Shown here one piece after another: positions 49,001-61,476 of a DNA stretch of 64,000 nt. Source of the stretch: Cheilinus undulatus. Its lineage: Eukaryota > Chordata > Actinopteri > Labriformes > Labridae. Positions within the stretch are counted from its first letter, which is position 1. Each line of letters starts with the position of its first letter. The notes beneath the pieces are model-generated. The model saw only the letters and a program-made list of their open reading frames with translations. It was not told where the DNA came from and did not search any database. The translations under genes were made by a program, and so were the position numbers. The stretch is taken from positions 31,028,196 to 31,092,195 of the forward strand of contig NC_054873.1 in assembly GCF_018320785.1 (NCBI RefSeq), written 5' to 3'.

Positions 49001-52000
49001 GCCAACCTGACCAGCATGCTCATCCAGCGGGTCCACTACTCCATCAAAAAACACTTTGCCTCCACCCGGAGCCTGGAGTTTATGTGGAGGCAGGCATGGG
49101 GTGAGTGGCCCGGAGACGAGGATGTCATATGATTCATATGCTTATCTCAGTTAAGCTCATTGCAGGATGAGTCATGCCTTCTTATCGTGGCATTTGAAAG
49201 AGGGGGGGAAATGTAGATGCACAATCAGTGTGTAACAGCTTAAAAACAGCCATCTTCATTATTATTTCTTAATGAATTGAACATCTGCTGAAGATTTACA
49301 GTCCATTTGTTCGTAATGGAACAATCCTCTGATACTGCACAGTTAGATACGATCAATTTGAGATAATTAGTTCTTTTGGGGATTCATTTTGTAATGAAGA
49401 GTTACTGTTTGCAGTTTGATCCAGAATTACTATGGAGCATCCCCAGTGAGCACTTTAGATGTAAATGGAAATTTTCAACATGTTGATGAGCACAGTGTGT
49501 CTTCATACCTTAATTGTATTAACATGACGTGTATCTTGTTTTGTAAATCAACCCTCTCCTATGAGGCTACTGTCAACAGTAGATGTCTCTCAAGTCAAAA
49601 TTGTAGGGGTGTAACAGTACAGAAAAATTACAGTTCGGTACGTACCTCGGTTTTGAAGTCACGGGTCGGTACGTTTTCGGTACGGTGATTAAAACAGATA
49701 AATAAAATGTAATTTTAATTCTTTAATTAAATTGTATTAAAATAAATAGGCTGAATAAATTACATTTAAATTAAAAATAATGCTGCGACCTCCCTCCAAA
49801 AGTTCTTCAGTGATTAAACAAATTAATAAATAAATACACTTTTGGATAACTAGGTTATTTTCATTGATATATTAACATATTTATACCCATTCTTTAAACA
49901 CTAAAATCTCCCAGCTAACTTGAACGCATCATCACACAACTGCAAGTTAGCTTGTTAAGTATGGAAATTAGCATCTTTTTTGCCGATTTCAACTTGCACT
50001 GGATTACTTTTTTAACCAATGGGACCTACTGCAAAGTTTGGAAGAACTTTTCACAGCCCATCGTGGAGGATAAAGAGGTTAAAGCTGTGTGAAATCTGAG
50101 GATAACTTTACCTATGACACAGCTGCAGAGTCCCTCTCTCACTCCTCCAAGAGTGAAGGTGAAGTTAATATGATTCACAGAGCCAGAGCACCATTGCTAT
50201 ATGGGTGATTTAAATGAAGCCGGCGGCTCTTCTAACTCCACACGCACCATCACTCATCTTCGTTTGTTTTTGTAACTGCTCCTTCTTCTGTAATGACGGT
50301 TGCTGGCAGCTTTTAGGGTCATTGCCGTCACCTGGACTGAAGTGAGAACTCGACTTTTTTTAATACTCACTCAGATGTATTTGTCGTATTACTGCATGCA
50401 CCGAACTGTGACGGTCATACCATGATGGTACGAGACGAATACAAATACCGTTACACCCCTACAAAACTGTATTTATTTTTTGCTGCTTTGACAGACACTG
50501 GATCCAGCACGGATATGTTTTGCCACATGATGCCATTCTACAGCTACGATGTGCCTCACACATGCGGGCCTGACCCAAAAATCTGCTGCCAGTTTGATTT
50601 CAAGAGGCTACCAGGTGGTCGCATAAACTGTCCGTGGAAAGTGCCACCAAAAACTGTGGTGGAAGCCAATGTAGCAGAGAGGTGAGACTTGTAACTTTAT
50701 TGCCTCTAACTTTGGTTAAGTGCTATATCTGTTTTCATGTCCAGTTTATTTTGTGCTTCTTATATTTATTTATATTAATTTTTTATAGATTTAATGTATT
50801 TCAAAGGTCCATCTGGGGAAGGGCATTGCAAATAAGCTTAGACTATAAATGCTACAGAGTATGGCATTGGTTTACTCCACAGTTGTCCAAACAAACTCTT
50901 GTAAAACAAGAGCTAAGGTGAGCTAAGGTAAGCAAGTAGCAGCTTTACATTTATTTTGTGCCTACTTATTTCTCTCAGGGGACAATAAAGTTAAAGTTGA
51001 AGCCCTGGACTTGCTTTAAAGAATAACTTTAAAGATCTCTATCAGCACTGTAAAGGCACTTGGTCTCAATTGGGCTGTTATCAGCTTGAAAATAGTGAAT
51101 TTATTGTTATTTGGGTGTATTAAAGCTCAGAATTGAGCTATTAAGTCTCAATTCAGTACTTTAATCTGCAGCTCTTTTGATAATCCATAAAGCATTTAAG
51201 AAGAAATACTTGGGTTTCAGCCTCTTAAAGGCCAGGATTTTCACATTTTTTAGTCCTTTCTGAAAGCTGAATGGCATTACACAGTAGTTAAAGATATTAA
51301 GTTGTGTAAAGGATACTGTGTGGCCTAGTCACTCTAAAATGTGGTGTTTAAAATGTACTGTTATTTCCCTTTACATTATCTAAAGAGTTTGCTGCTGCTT
51401 CATTGTTAAAAACGAGCTGGAGTTCATTATGACATGGACCAGAATGAAGGTGTCAGTTTTTTTAAACATTGATTCTCCCTCATTGAGTCATAATCATGCA
51501 TTTAAAGAAAACTATGGCATAGTGCTAAAGAATTAAACCTTGTGTAGAGCTGGTTTGTTGGTCAATTATAAACAAGGGACCAGTGGAGGTAGACTGACCA
51601 ACTTGAGGGCTGTGGGTACGTACTTCACAACTATCAACATTAGGCTGAAAGCCCAGCTGCTGTGCCAGTCGGGGATACTGGATTTTTGCTGGTATCTGAT
51701 GTGTTGATATTTACAGATTATTATTGGCTAATACCAATATTGACACAAACATTTAGATACGTATTTCAGACTTAAAATTTCAGTCCTTTGAATGCACTTT
51801 AATGTGATGTACAAAGAAACAAGTTAAACTTGAGTGCTTAAAAGATTTTGAATAAACAAAGAAAAAGACCTGGACTGGCATAGGTCTGTTGTTCCAACCA
51901 AAAACTTTACAAACTTATTAGTAAAAAGGGAAAAATTACAGTAGAGATATGCTGATATTCACAGCCAAAGAATCAGTCGTCAGTATCGGCAGAAGTGTTG

Positions 52001-55000
52001 CTGTCTGCCAATACCGATAAGCTAATATCTGCTGGTATGACAAAGTGACAACTGATGGTACTAAAAGTGCTACACAGCTACATAGAAACTGCATATTTAA
52101 ATCTGTGCGAGGCCTCTGTAAACAGACTGCATTGTTACTTGTGCAATTCATTATGTGGTCTTTACCATGATAAAAATGGAACGGTGAGCACACCAAACAA
52201 AAAACTTTTCAGATGCATGACAGAAAAGAAGACTGAATCATCAGTGTAAAAAATACCCTTTTTTTTTCTGATTTGGGACAGTGGCAGTGCTGATGAAGGC
52301 AAAGCACTGAAAAATGTTTGTTTTTGTCTATATGCTACCACTGCTAAGAAATTAAAGACTTTAAAAATAGATTTTTTTGTATGCTGACTACTCAGCGTTC
52401 TTGTAAGGATCGTATGGTAATCCCAGAAAAGGTAAAAAATCCGTCCTATTTAACTGACAAATTAATGGGCAAAACAACCGATGATTAAATTATTAGTGAG
52501 AGATGTGCTGGGTTTTTGCTGCTGTAATGATAATGAGAGGTAGTACAGAGGTTACTCTTAAAGGTGTTTTAAATATTTAGTTTTAATTTTCAGATTAAAA
52601 ACCCACCATTAATTGGGTTTATAGTATTTACAATACCAAGGAAGTATTCCTTTTTCCTTGTAGAATTTAACAGACTGGTCAGTGCTGTTGCAACCACATT
52701 GTTATCTCTTCTGGTCTCTTCCAAATAAACTAAACTTGAAACTGTGCCAATGCTAACAGCCAGAGAAGATGCCAGAGTAGATGAACAAGGGTAGACCCAC
52801 ACTAACTGCACGGAGTCTTGCAGTGTCATTAAACCTTTTTTAGGAGACCTTAAGAACTTTTCAGAAGACATATTACAGCTGCTAATGGAAAAAGCCTCCA
52901 GGGCCTATTTGATCCTCCTCTTTCCGAGGTCATAGTGTTTTTCAGCAAATCTGGTGAATGCAAAGTGAGGTAGTTTGAATGCCAAGAAATGTGACCTTTC
53001 AGCGTTTTCACTTTTTCCCCCTCCTACTTGCTCTTCCTATCATTTCTTTTAGGGCAAACCTGCTCCTGGATCAGTATCGTAAAAAGTCCAAACTCTACCG
53101 CAGCAAGGTGCTCCTCGTCCCCCTGGGAGATGACTTCCGCTATGATAAGGCCCTTGAGTGGGATCAGCAGTATATGAACTACCAGAAACTGTTTGACTAC
53201 ATGAATTCCCACCCAGAGATGCACGTACAAGTGAGTGATAATTTGTCATCTGTCGTATACACAAATTTACATTGTTGTTTTGCGTCTTTTTGATTTTCCT
53301 CTGTGTCTCAGTGTGTGATGTTCTCAGCATCTGAATGTACAATCTTACTTGTGATATTGAATCATGCAGTGGTATTTAACTCCAACAGAACAAAGAATCC
53401 ATCACAGCTCTTTTTTTTTGTTCAGAAGATGCCATGCAAGATGACAGGTGCATGCATAGTAATGAGGAGTGTTCTTTATCTGTTTGCTCAGCTGCGTTTG
53501 AGTGAAGTATTTTTGTGTCTGTATGTGCCTCTTTTAGGCTCAGTTTGGGACTCTCACAGACTACTTCAACGCTGTATACAAAGAACACAAAGTAGCTCCA
53601 GGATCCAGACCTGCAGACTTCCCAGTGCTCAGTGGAGATTTCTTTGCCTATGCGGACCGTGAAGACCACTACTGGACTGGATATTTCACATCCCGGCCTT
53701 TTTACAAGAGCTTGGACCGTGTGATAGAGTCACACCTCAGGTGAGACAGATTAGAACTAATCTCCATAACTGACACACCTGTGGTGTAATATGAATGCTG
53801 TAGCTGTTAATGTGAGAGAGTCTTACAATAGACTCTTTGTTTTTTTATCGGATGCAAAACAACGTGAAGATGTGGTGTGCTCCTTTAGGTAGATAATTTT
53901 ACCTCATCCTGACTGATCCTGTTAAACAATTAAAACACTGTCGCGCCAGAGCACCGGTAAGCCTAGTGGTTATGTCTGCAGGCCCCAGAGGCTCTTGTCC
54001 TCGAAGTCTGTGGCACGGATTCAAATTCAGCCTGTGGCTCTTTTCTCACAAGTCATTTTCCACTCCCTCTCCCCCAGTTTCCTACTATATCCACTGTCCT
54101 ATCCACAATACAGACATAACACAAAATAAGCCGAAAAAAAAACAATGAAGAAAAACTGGCTGAATGCAGAAGTTATAGATTAGAATCTAATATCTCCCAC
54201 AAATGTATAGAAAAGTCATAATTACCTGGCACTGGTATGAACTTCAATACACCTAACTCGTATTCACTTAAAATATTTTTTTCCATATGTCTAATTTATC
54301 TCAAACACATCAGAAGAGCAAGGTCACGTTAGGAAAAGTTTTTTTTATATTACAGGTAACCAACTCTTGTTAGATTACGTGAATATACAGTACCTACAAA
54401 AAGTATTCACCACCTTATATGTTTAACCCTTTTATTGATTTGATAAATCATGCTTGATATCATTTTGCTTTTTGGGGAAAAAATTCCAATAAACCTCTTC
54501 TGTGTCAAGGTGAAAACAGATTTCTACAAATTAATGTCAATTCAATAAAATATGTAAATTAAAAGTGACTGCATAACTATTCATCCCCTTCAAGTTAATA
54601 TTTAGTAGATGCACCTTTGGCTGCAATCATAGCACTGAGTCTGTGTGGATAGGTCTCAGTCAGGCTTGCACATCTAGACACTGCAATTTTATTCCAGTCC
54701 TTCTTTGCAAAACTGCTTAAGCTCTGTCAGGTTGCACGGGGATTGTGCGTGAACCCTTTTCAAGTCCAGCAACAAATTCTCTATTGGATAGAGGTCTGGG
54801 CTTTGACTCAGCTACTCCAGAACATCCAGCTTGTTACAGCTGAACAATTTCTGTAGCTTTTGCTGTATGCTTCGGCTCATTCTCTTGCTGAAAAATAAAT
54901 CTTCTCTTAAGCCGTAGTTCACTTGCAGACTGATTAAGGTTGTCCTCCAGGATTTTCCTATGTTTTGCTGCATTCGTTTTACCCACTACTTTTACAAGCC

Positions 55001-58000
55001 TTCCAGAGCTGGCTGCCAAAAAGCATCTCCACAGCATGATGCGGCCACCACTGTGCACCACAGTGGGGACGGTGTGTTTGTGTTGATGTGCAGTGTTAAG
55101 TGTCTTGTGTGAGGGCCTAAAAGCTCAATTTTAGCCTCATCAGAGCAAAGAACTTCCACTTGACCATGGAGTCTCCCGCATGCCTTTTGGTGAACTGTTG
55201 TCCAGATTTAATCTGGGTTTTCTTCAACAGTGACTTTCTCTTTGCCACTCTCCCATAAAGCTTTGACTGGTGAAGAACTTAGGCAACAGTTGTTGAGTGC
55301 AGAGTCTCTCCTGTCTCTGCTGCTTAAGCTTGTAACTACTTCAAAGTAGTCATGGGTGTCTTGGTGTCCTCTCTCACTGGTCTCCTCCTTGCACAGTCAC
55401 TCAGTCTGTGAGGACGGCCTGATCTAGGCAGATTTTCACATGCACCGTATTCCTTCCATGTCTTGATGAATCAGCCATTTATGGAAAACATGCAAGATAC
55501 GGAATCGAAAAGAGATAAGGGACCGAAATGAAGTTTGAACATTCACATTGACATATCTGTAAATTCATCTTAAAAGTGTCCCCTGAGAGTAGATCATTAA
55601 GTCTCAAGTCTTAATGGAGTTTGTGTCAAGCAAAGGGAGCAGCAAATTTAAACATATGGATGACAGACAAACATAATTCAAACTGATGTTTTCATGATAC
55701 TGAAAGATCCAACAACATTATCATTAAAAGATTTCTTTTTTCTTTTTTTATCATCAATGCCTGAAACTGCTGCCACATAATAGGTGTCAGACACGTTAAT
55801 TAACTTCAGGTTTGTGGAAAAAGCCTTTTTGACACATTTTTTCAGGTTAAAGGCTTTTTGTTGAGTGACACAAAGGACTGTGAAAAGGACAGCAGGAGGG
55901 GGTTTTTCAAATCAGAAAACACTAATTACACTGTTACAAGACATAATCAGCCAGAGGTACCACTTTTAACAAGGGTTTCCACATTAACCAGAGTTCCTCT
56001 TGGAAATTTAACCCATGATAAGCCAGGAGCATTATTTTAGAATCTGATAACATAACAGAGCACTGCATGTGTATATGAATTGTAATAGATACCCAAAGGG
56101 TCGTTTCCAAATAATCTGTAGTTGGGAATATGCAACATTAAGTTAACACAGCTGACTTCAAGAAGCTATGATGTCTCTCTTTATATGGCTTGTCAATGCT
56201 AACAACTCATTGATGCTCTTCAGGGGGGCAGAGATTCTCTACAGCTTGGCGGTTGGGAATGCTCGCCATGCAGGTATGGAGGGGCGGTACCCGGTCTCAG
56301 ATTATGCCCTGCTGGTCGATGCAAGGCGGTCTGTTGCTCTCTTCCAACACCACGATGCCATTACAGGCACTGCTAAAGAAAATGTTGTTGTCGACTATGG
56401 CACCAGGTGAGGAGTAAAGAAAAAGGACTGTGATTACATTTTATAGTATTTTATGTAACAGACAAATAGTTCCCCACTCTTTCTAATTTCCCATCTCTGT
56501 GGCTATTTTGTTCTCCTCTGTTTAGTTCTTTGAAACGAAACAAAATGTTGTTTGCTGAAGCAAGCCTTTTAATGATTCTTCCTTCTCCACCCTAGATTAC
56601 TGCGTTCACTTATTGGCCTGAAGAGAGTCATCGTCAATGCTGCTCATTTTCTGGTGATGAAGAACAAAGAGTTTTATCGCTTTTACCAGACAGAGCCATT
56701 CCTAGAGACGGTACTAAGAAATATTCAGGAACATTTCCCTTGCTGAATCAAGAGCAGTCTGAAAACATGTATGTTCTGTTTCTTGTGGAAGTACTCAGTG
56801 TGTGTTTTCTGTGCTCTGTTCTTTATTTCTGTAGGATGACAGGCGGGCTACACAAGACTCTCTGCCTCAGCGCACTTTAATCGAGCTGGACCCAGCAGGG
56901 CCGAGGTATTATCTGCATCCCCACATATCTTTAATCTCCTCTTCCACCCTTCTTTGACCACTCCACCACCACACTGTGCATCTGATTGCTTTTTCCCTCT
57001 CCCCACAGGTATGTGGTTCTGTTCAACCCCATCGAGCAGGAGCGGCTGTGTGCGGTGACTGTGTTGGTCAACACGGTCAGGGTGCGGGTGCTCACAGAGG
57101 ACGGACAGACTGTCCCTGTGCAGCTGAGTGCTCAGTGGAGCTCTGCCACTCAAATGAGTGCAGAGGTGTTTGAGGTAAGAGATGAAATTCATAAGGCACT
57201 GCGGGTTTCCACATTGTGAAATTGGCATACTATGAGCACAGCAGTGGTGTCTCCCATTATGGTCTGTACTGACCACTGCAAACTGCTTTGCTCTTCAAGC
57301 AGTTTTCCCCACACTTAGTACAAAGTTATTATTATTAGGTGCTTAGATTAAAAGAATGTAGTCCTGAGGCCTTGGTCTAAGTGTGAAAGTGATGTAGGCA
57401 GGTGTGGGTGGCTGCATTATTCTATAGAAAGGTATGACTATACAGGTGCATCTCAAAACTTTGAATATCATGCGTTCATTTTTTCCCGTGATTTAGTTCA
57501 AGGAGTGACACTTCCAGATAATCTATCTTAATCTCAAACAGAGTTAAATGTTTTATGACTTATTTGTTTAATCTTGATGATTTAATCCACTATCTCAAAA
57601 TGTTAGAATAGCACTAAACACCAGTCCAACAAAAGGATTTATAATACAGAAATTTTGACTTTCTGGAAAATGATGCTCATTTGATGCACTCAGCAATTGA
57701 TTGGGCCTCCATTTGCATGGATTTCTGTATCTGTGTGATGTGGCATGGAGCTTATCAATCCATGGCTCTGCTCGGGTGTTCTGAAGCCCAGGTTGCTTTG
57801 ATAACTGCCTTCAGCTCATCTGTATTTGTGAGTCTGGCGTCTCATATCATACTCTTTACAGTCCAGTTCATACATGAGGCAAATCTTGTGTTCTAGGTTA
57901 AGTGTCTTTATGAGATTTTTTAAATCCTGGCTTTTCAACAACACTGGGCTCATGTCTTTAGTGACGTGTTGTGATACTGCCGCCATTATCTCGGAGTCAT

Positions 58001-61000
58001 CTTGTGGCGTATATTAACGAATACCGCGCGAGTTAGACCTCCTCCTTTTCAAAGTTGAACGACTGCTCAACGCTGCAGATCCAACGCAGTTTCTCATTGT
58101 CCGTCTTAAAAAGGCATCTGAAAGGCATCTAACTACCTGTAAACTGGCCACATAATTTATACTCGGATATTCGCGAAATAGTCATTTTAACGACGCTACA
58201 TTCACAGAGTGAGGGCGAACAGTCAGTGCCTAATTTATTTGTGGCGGACCGCCACTGTATGGGAAACACTGCCTTTTAACTTCCTAATGTACTCACTCAA
58301 TGGCAGAAGCAATAATATCATGACCTTATACCGGACAGCATGATAAATTAACCCCAAAAGGTAAAATAGTCCACTGTTGACATACTATTCCTGTGTGAAC
58401 TCGCAGTTCTCCCATGATCTCTTCCTGCTGATCAGGACTGCGCGGCGCTGCGCTCTAGACTCCTTCAGTCTGCTTTGTTTGACAATCCTCTGAACGCTGA
58501 GCTCATCCCTGTTGCCTTTTCTTACCATACTTTTCCTTCCAGTCAACTTTCTATGAATATGCTTTGATGAAGCCTCTTAGAACAGCCTGCCCTTTCAGCA
58601 GTGGCCTTCTGTGGCTCACCTTCCTTATGAAGGATGTCAGTGATTGTCTTCTGGACAAGAGTCAAGTCAGCAGTCTTCCCCATGATTGTGGTTGTACCAA
58701 ACTAGAGTGAAAGAATAAAGGCATGTTGACTTTCCACCTTCCTCAGGTCATGTTGGGGTTAAACCATATTTTCTCTTGGAAAGATTAAATATTAAAACTA
58801 AAAGCCCTATCTTAGCTTTTCTGAGCACAGTTATATAACCAGTGGAGTGTTAGGATAGAGTGTGTTTATTCTGTGGTAGTTTTTTGGGCCAGTCCTTTTC
58901 TGGGATTTATTAATCCAAATTCAGGCAGCACTAGTGTGAACCTATATCTGGACAGCTGTTTGAGGGTTTATGGTCCGTGGATAAACAATCAATCCTCAAT
59001 TAGATTAAAGGCATTTTAGAGTACATCATGTAAAAATTCACCAGTGTGAAACTGTCGCTCCAACAAGAGCTGCACAGAATCTAAAAAAAAGGCCTCAAGT
59101 GGTGTATCTTGTGTCAGTGTCTGGAGGTGCAGAAAACGGCAAATCCTGAAGTGAAAATAATCTGGGGATTTGGTTTTCCCAAGGTGCAGATTTACAAGAC
59201 TTTTATGCATGTTCCTCATTCCTGTTTGAGGCTCACATCATTAGACTACTTTAGCTGCTCAAATGAAGACACAAATCTAAAATTCAACCGTCATAGATAA
59301 TACCTTTAGAGGAGGTGATATGCTAAATATTGTGAAGTACTCCTTTAATTATCTCTGTATGTCGTAACTGTGCAATGTGCTGCAAACTAAACGTCACTAG
59401 AAAATACTTTTGAAAAAAACTTTGAATCTCTCCTTTTTATTTTCTACATCTCTGCACATCTTTTATCCTTCAGGAGTCAGAATAATTTATACAATATCTG
59501 CAGCAGTACTTCAGAAAGAGCATGTGGGTTGGTTGTTTGACTCCTCTCTCCAAATAGTTTTAAAAGTATTCTGGTGGTAAATTGTAAATTGCTTCAGACT
59601 GGCATTTAAAGGAGAGAGTTTTTATTTTTATGTAAAAAATAAAAAAATAACAGTACTCAGAATAAAATTAATTGCAAATAAAATGGTGTCACAGTTTTGA
59701 GTGTTCTTCCACCTCCTTCTTTTAGATTTGTCCGCTAACTCACTCGTGTGTATTAAATTTTCACAAAATTAAATCAAAAACAACCAGTTGAATCAGAACA
59801 TATATTGAATCTGCACTGCAGTATGAATAAAACATCCTATTTTCCTCCCCAAAACTTTAAATTGATTTGTTTGCTTGAATAAACTTCTCTCTACCCATGG
59901 TGAGTTATAAATTCAAGTGAGACGGTCAGACACACAGACACATTAACACAATCACTTATCTCATTTTAATTATAGCACACTGCTGCTGATGTGTAAATGC
60001 TTTTAACTTTTAATGACTGCTTAATGGTCAACACTCGCTGTGCAGATAGAGGGGGGAAATTAATTTAGAGCTGAAAGAACACAAGCTTTTACACACCAGA
60101 GTTTGTTTATTTTCTGTTTTAATTCATTTTTATTCAACCCCTCTTCCATCCTGTTCTTCTGTCCAGGCAACGTTCATGGTTCGCCTGCCACCCCTGGGTC
60201 TTGCTGTTTTCCATATTTACGATGCTCCTGACTCGCCCATGACGTTACGCTCAGACACCCTGCTGAGGCTGCCCGGTCGGGGTGCCACCGCTCGGGCTGC
60301 TGATCCCCTCCCTGTTCGCTCGCAGCAGTCGGACCCTCAGACCTTCTACATCAGCAGTCAGTCTCTCACTCTAGGCTTCTCTGGATCCACTGGCCTTTTG
60401 GAGGTTTGTAATTTATCGACCTGAACTTCTGTCGAGGAAATCCTTCGTTCAGATTCAAAGTCGTCCGTAGCGACTTTGATCTTTTGTAGGATAAAAAGAA
60501 ACCCTGAGTTTGATTTCCCAATAAATCCCAGCTGTTTGATCAAAGTGAACATGGCATGCGTTGTTGCTTCTCAAACATCCTTTCATCTCTTTCTATACTT
60601 TTTTCTCCTTTTTCTTTATTTTATTTTAATCCCCAGAGTATCAAGCGTAAGGATGATCCTCAGGAAGTAAAGGTTCAGATGCAGTTCATGGTTTATGGTA
60701 CTCGCCCCTCCAAAGACAAAAGTGGAGCGTACCTCTTTCTACCTGATGGCAAAGCGAAGGTATTCTCTCAGTAGTTGTTGTTCGGATGTTTTCTTGCTGC
60801 TTTGATAGTGTTTCCTCTGTGAATTGTCGCTGTGTCATACTGGGACGCTCGGGGGCAGGAAGGCAGGCACACTAGGGTGCTTATTCATCTTTTCCTTGAT
60901 TTTTATAGACAACATTTTAATGGTTTCCTTTCCTTACTGTACCTCAACACTTGTTTTTCCTCTTGCATTTTTATGACTCTTCCTACTTTCAGCCCTACAA

Positions 61001-61476
61001 CCAGAAAGAGCCTCCGGTGGTACGTGTTGTGGAGGGGCCCCTCTTTTCGGAGGTGGTGGCACACTACCAGCACTTTCAGCAGACCATTCGCATCTACAAT
61101 GTGCCAGGTAATACACACACCACCAAATGGATTCAGTTCAAATGGCTTTCTGAAAGCTTTTTCTGTTTAGTTAAGAGGCACCAGATGGTCCATTGCAAAA
61201 AGAGCCAATATGTTTGACAAAATTACTATTTATAATTCAATTAGGTAGGCACTTTTCCTGTCAGAAGCATATTAATACTTCTAGAAGTCAAAATCCCCAT
61301 GTAGCATTTGAAAAACACAGTTTTGTTCTGTTTTATTTCCAGGCGTGGATGGGTTGTCTATTGAGATCAGTACCATGGTGGACATCAGAGATCAGACTAA
61401 TAAAGAGCTGGCCATGAGGCTGGTCACTGACATCCAGAGTGGAGGCGTCTTCTACACGGATCTTAACGGCTTCCAG
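46031..61476 (+). CDS. man2a2: alpha-mannosidase IIx (Golgi, GH38), 5' 907 codons
   Basis: Seventeen coding exons: 46031-46162, 46589-46846, 46963-47107, 48169-48340, 48528-48655, 48927-49100, 50495-50681, 53053-53230, 53538-53740, 56224-56406, 56596-56710, 56835-56905, 57009-57174, 60167-60403, 60637-60759, 60993-61107, 61343-61476. Type II Golgi protein: MKLRKQ cytosolic tip, signal anchor ([20 protein letters not shown]), coiled-coil stem ([17 protein letters not shown]). GH38 zinc site PHSHNDPGW, nucleophile in [10 protein letters not shown] and [12 protein letters not shown] are intact. It trims two mannoses from GlcNAc-Man5 N-glycans. The start [16 protein letters not shown] matches MAN2A2 rather than MAN2A1. 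About 240 C-terminal residues (after TDLNGFQ) lie right of the window. Confidence 0.96.
49604..50461. mobile_element. hAT-like non-autonomous element with 8-bp target duplication
   Basis: The ends TAGGGGTGTAACAGTAC and GTTACACCCCTA are inverted. The flanks caaaattg (49596-49603) and caaaactg (50462-50469) match at 7 of 8 bases, the duplication length expected of hAT transposons. Length 858 bp, no transposase recognised. It lies in man2a2 intron 6, its right end 33 bp before the next exon's first base (50495). Confidence 0.85.
51640..52040. repeat. dispersed repeat with 'cagccaat/attggctaat' inverted pieces
   Basis: The stretches gatatttacagattattattggctaatacc and gctgtctgccaataccgataagctaat are partial inverted copies about 300 bp apart, in man2a2 intron 7. 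It looks like a degenerate non-autonomous DNA element; class and limits unclear. Confidence 0.35.
53945..54150 (+). repeat. tRNA-derived SINE-like element
   Basis: A-box like gcctagtggttatg and B-box like ggattcaaattc are about 45 bp apart, followed by a pyrimidine-rich ctccctctcccccag tract and an A-rich end (ccgaaaaaaaaac). It lies in man2a2 intron 9 in the sense direction. Related to the piece at 24665. Confidence 0.6.
54386..55470 (-). mobile_element. Tc1-like transposon fossil with most of a transposase
   Basis: The left end acagtacctacaaaaagtattca is a Tc1-type terminus. On the minus strand the transposase runs from the N-terminal [11 protein letters not shown] region near 55430 to the 3' end near 54600. 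The part at 54834-55061 is open and carries [31 protein letters not shown] and [16 protein letters not shown] (catalytic DNDPKH changed to ENEPKH). Stops occur in the N-terminal part and the right terminus is missing. Sits in man2a2 intron 9, antisense. Different Tc1 family from the copy at 38240. Confidence 0.85.
57440..58715. mobile_element. ancient DNA element with AGGTGCATCTCAA end, interrupted by another insert
   Basis: The left end aggtgcatctcaaaactttgaatat and the body (gttgctttgataactgccttcagctcatctg) match the family seen in short form at 12000-12353. The right part resumes at about 58520 (gaatatgctttgatgaagcc, tgattgtcttctggacaagagtcaagtcagcagtcttcccc). Between, about 57900-58520 holds unrelated GC-richer sequence. 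All is in the long man2a2 intron 13. Confidence 0.6.
57900..58520. repeat. insert nested in the element above
   Basis: GC-richer sequence with many CpGs (taccgcgcgagttag, gactgcgcggcgctgcg) and gggaaacactgcc, in an AT-rich intron. It separates two halves of an older element. It may be another non-autonomous transposon; ends and target duplication not resolved. Confidence 0.4.

Noticed and set aside
53303-53662. 119-codon plus-strand frame
   Set aside because: It overlaps the man2a2 exon at 53538-53740 in another frame and runs through intron sequence.
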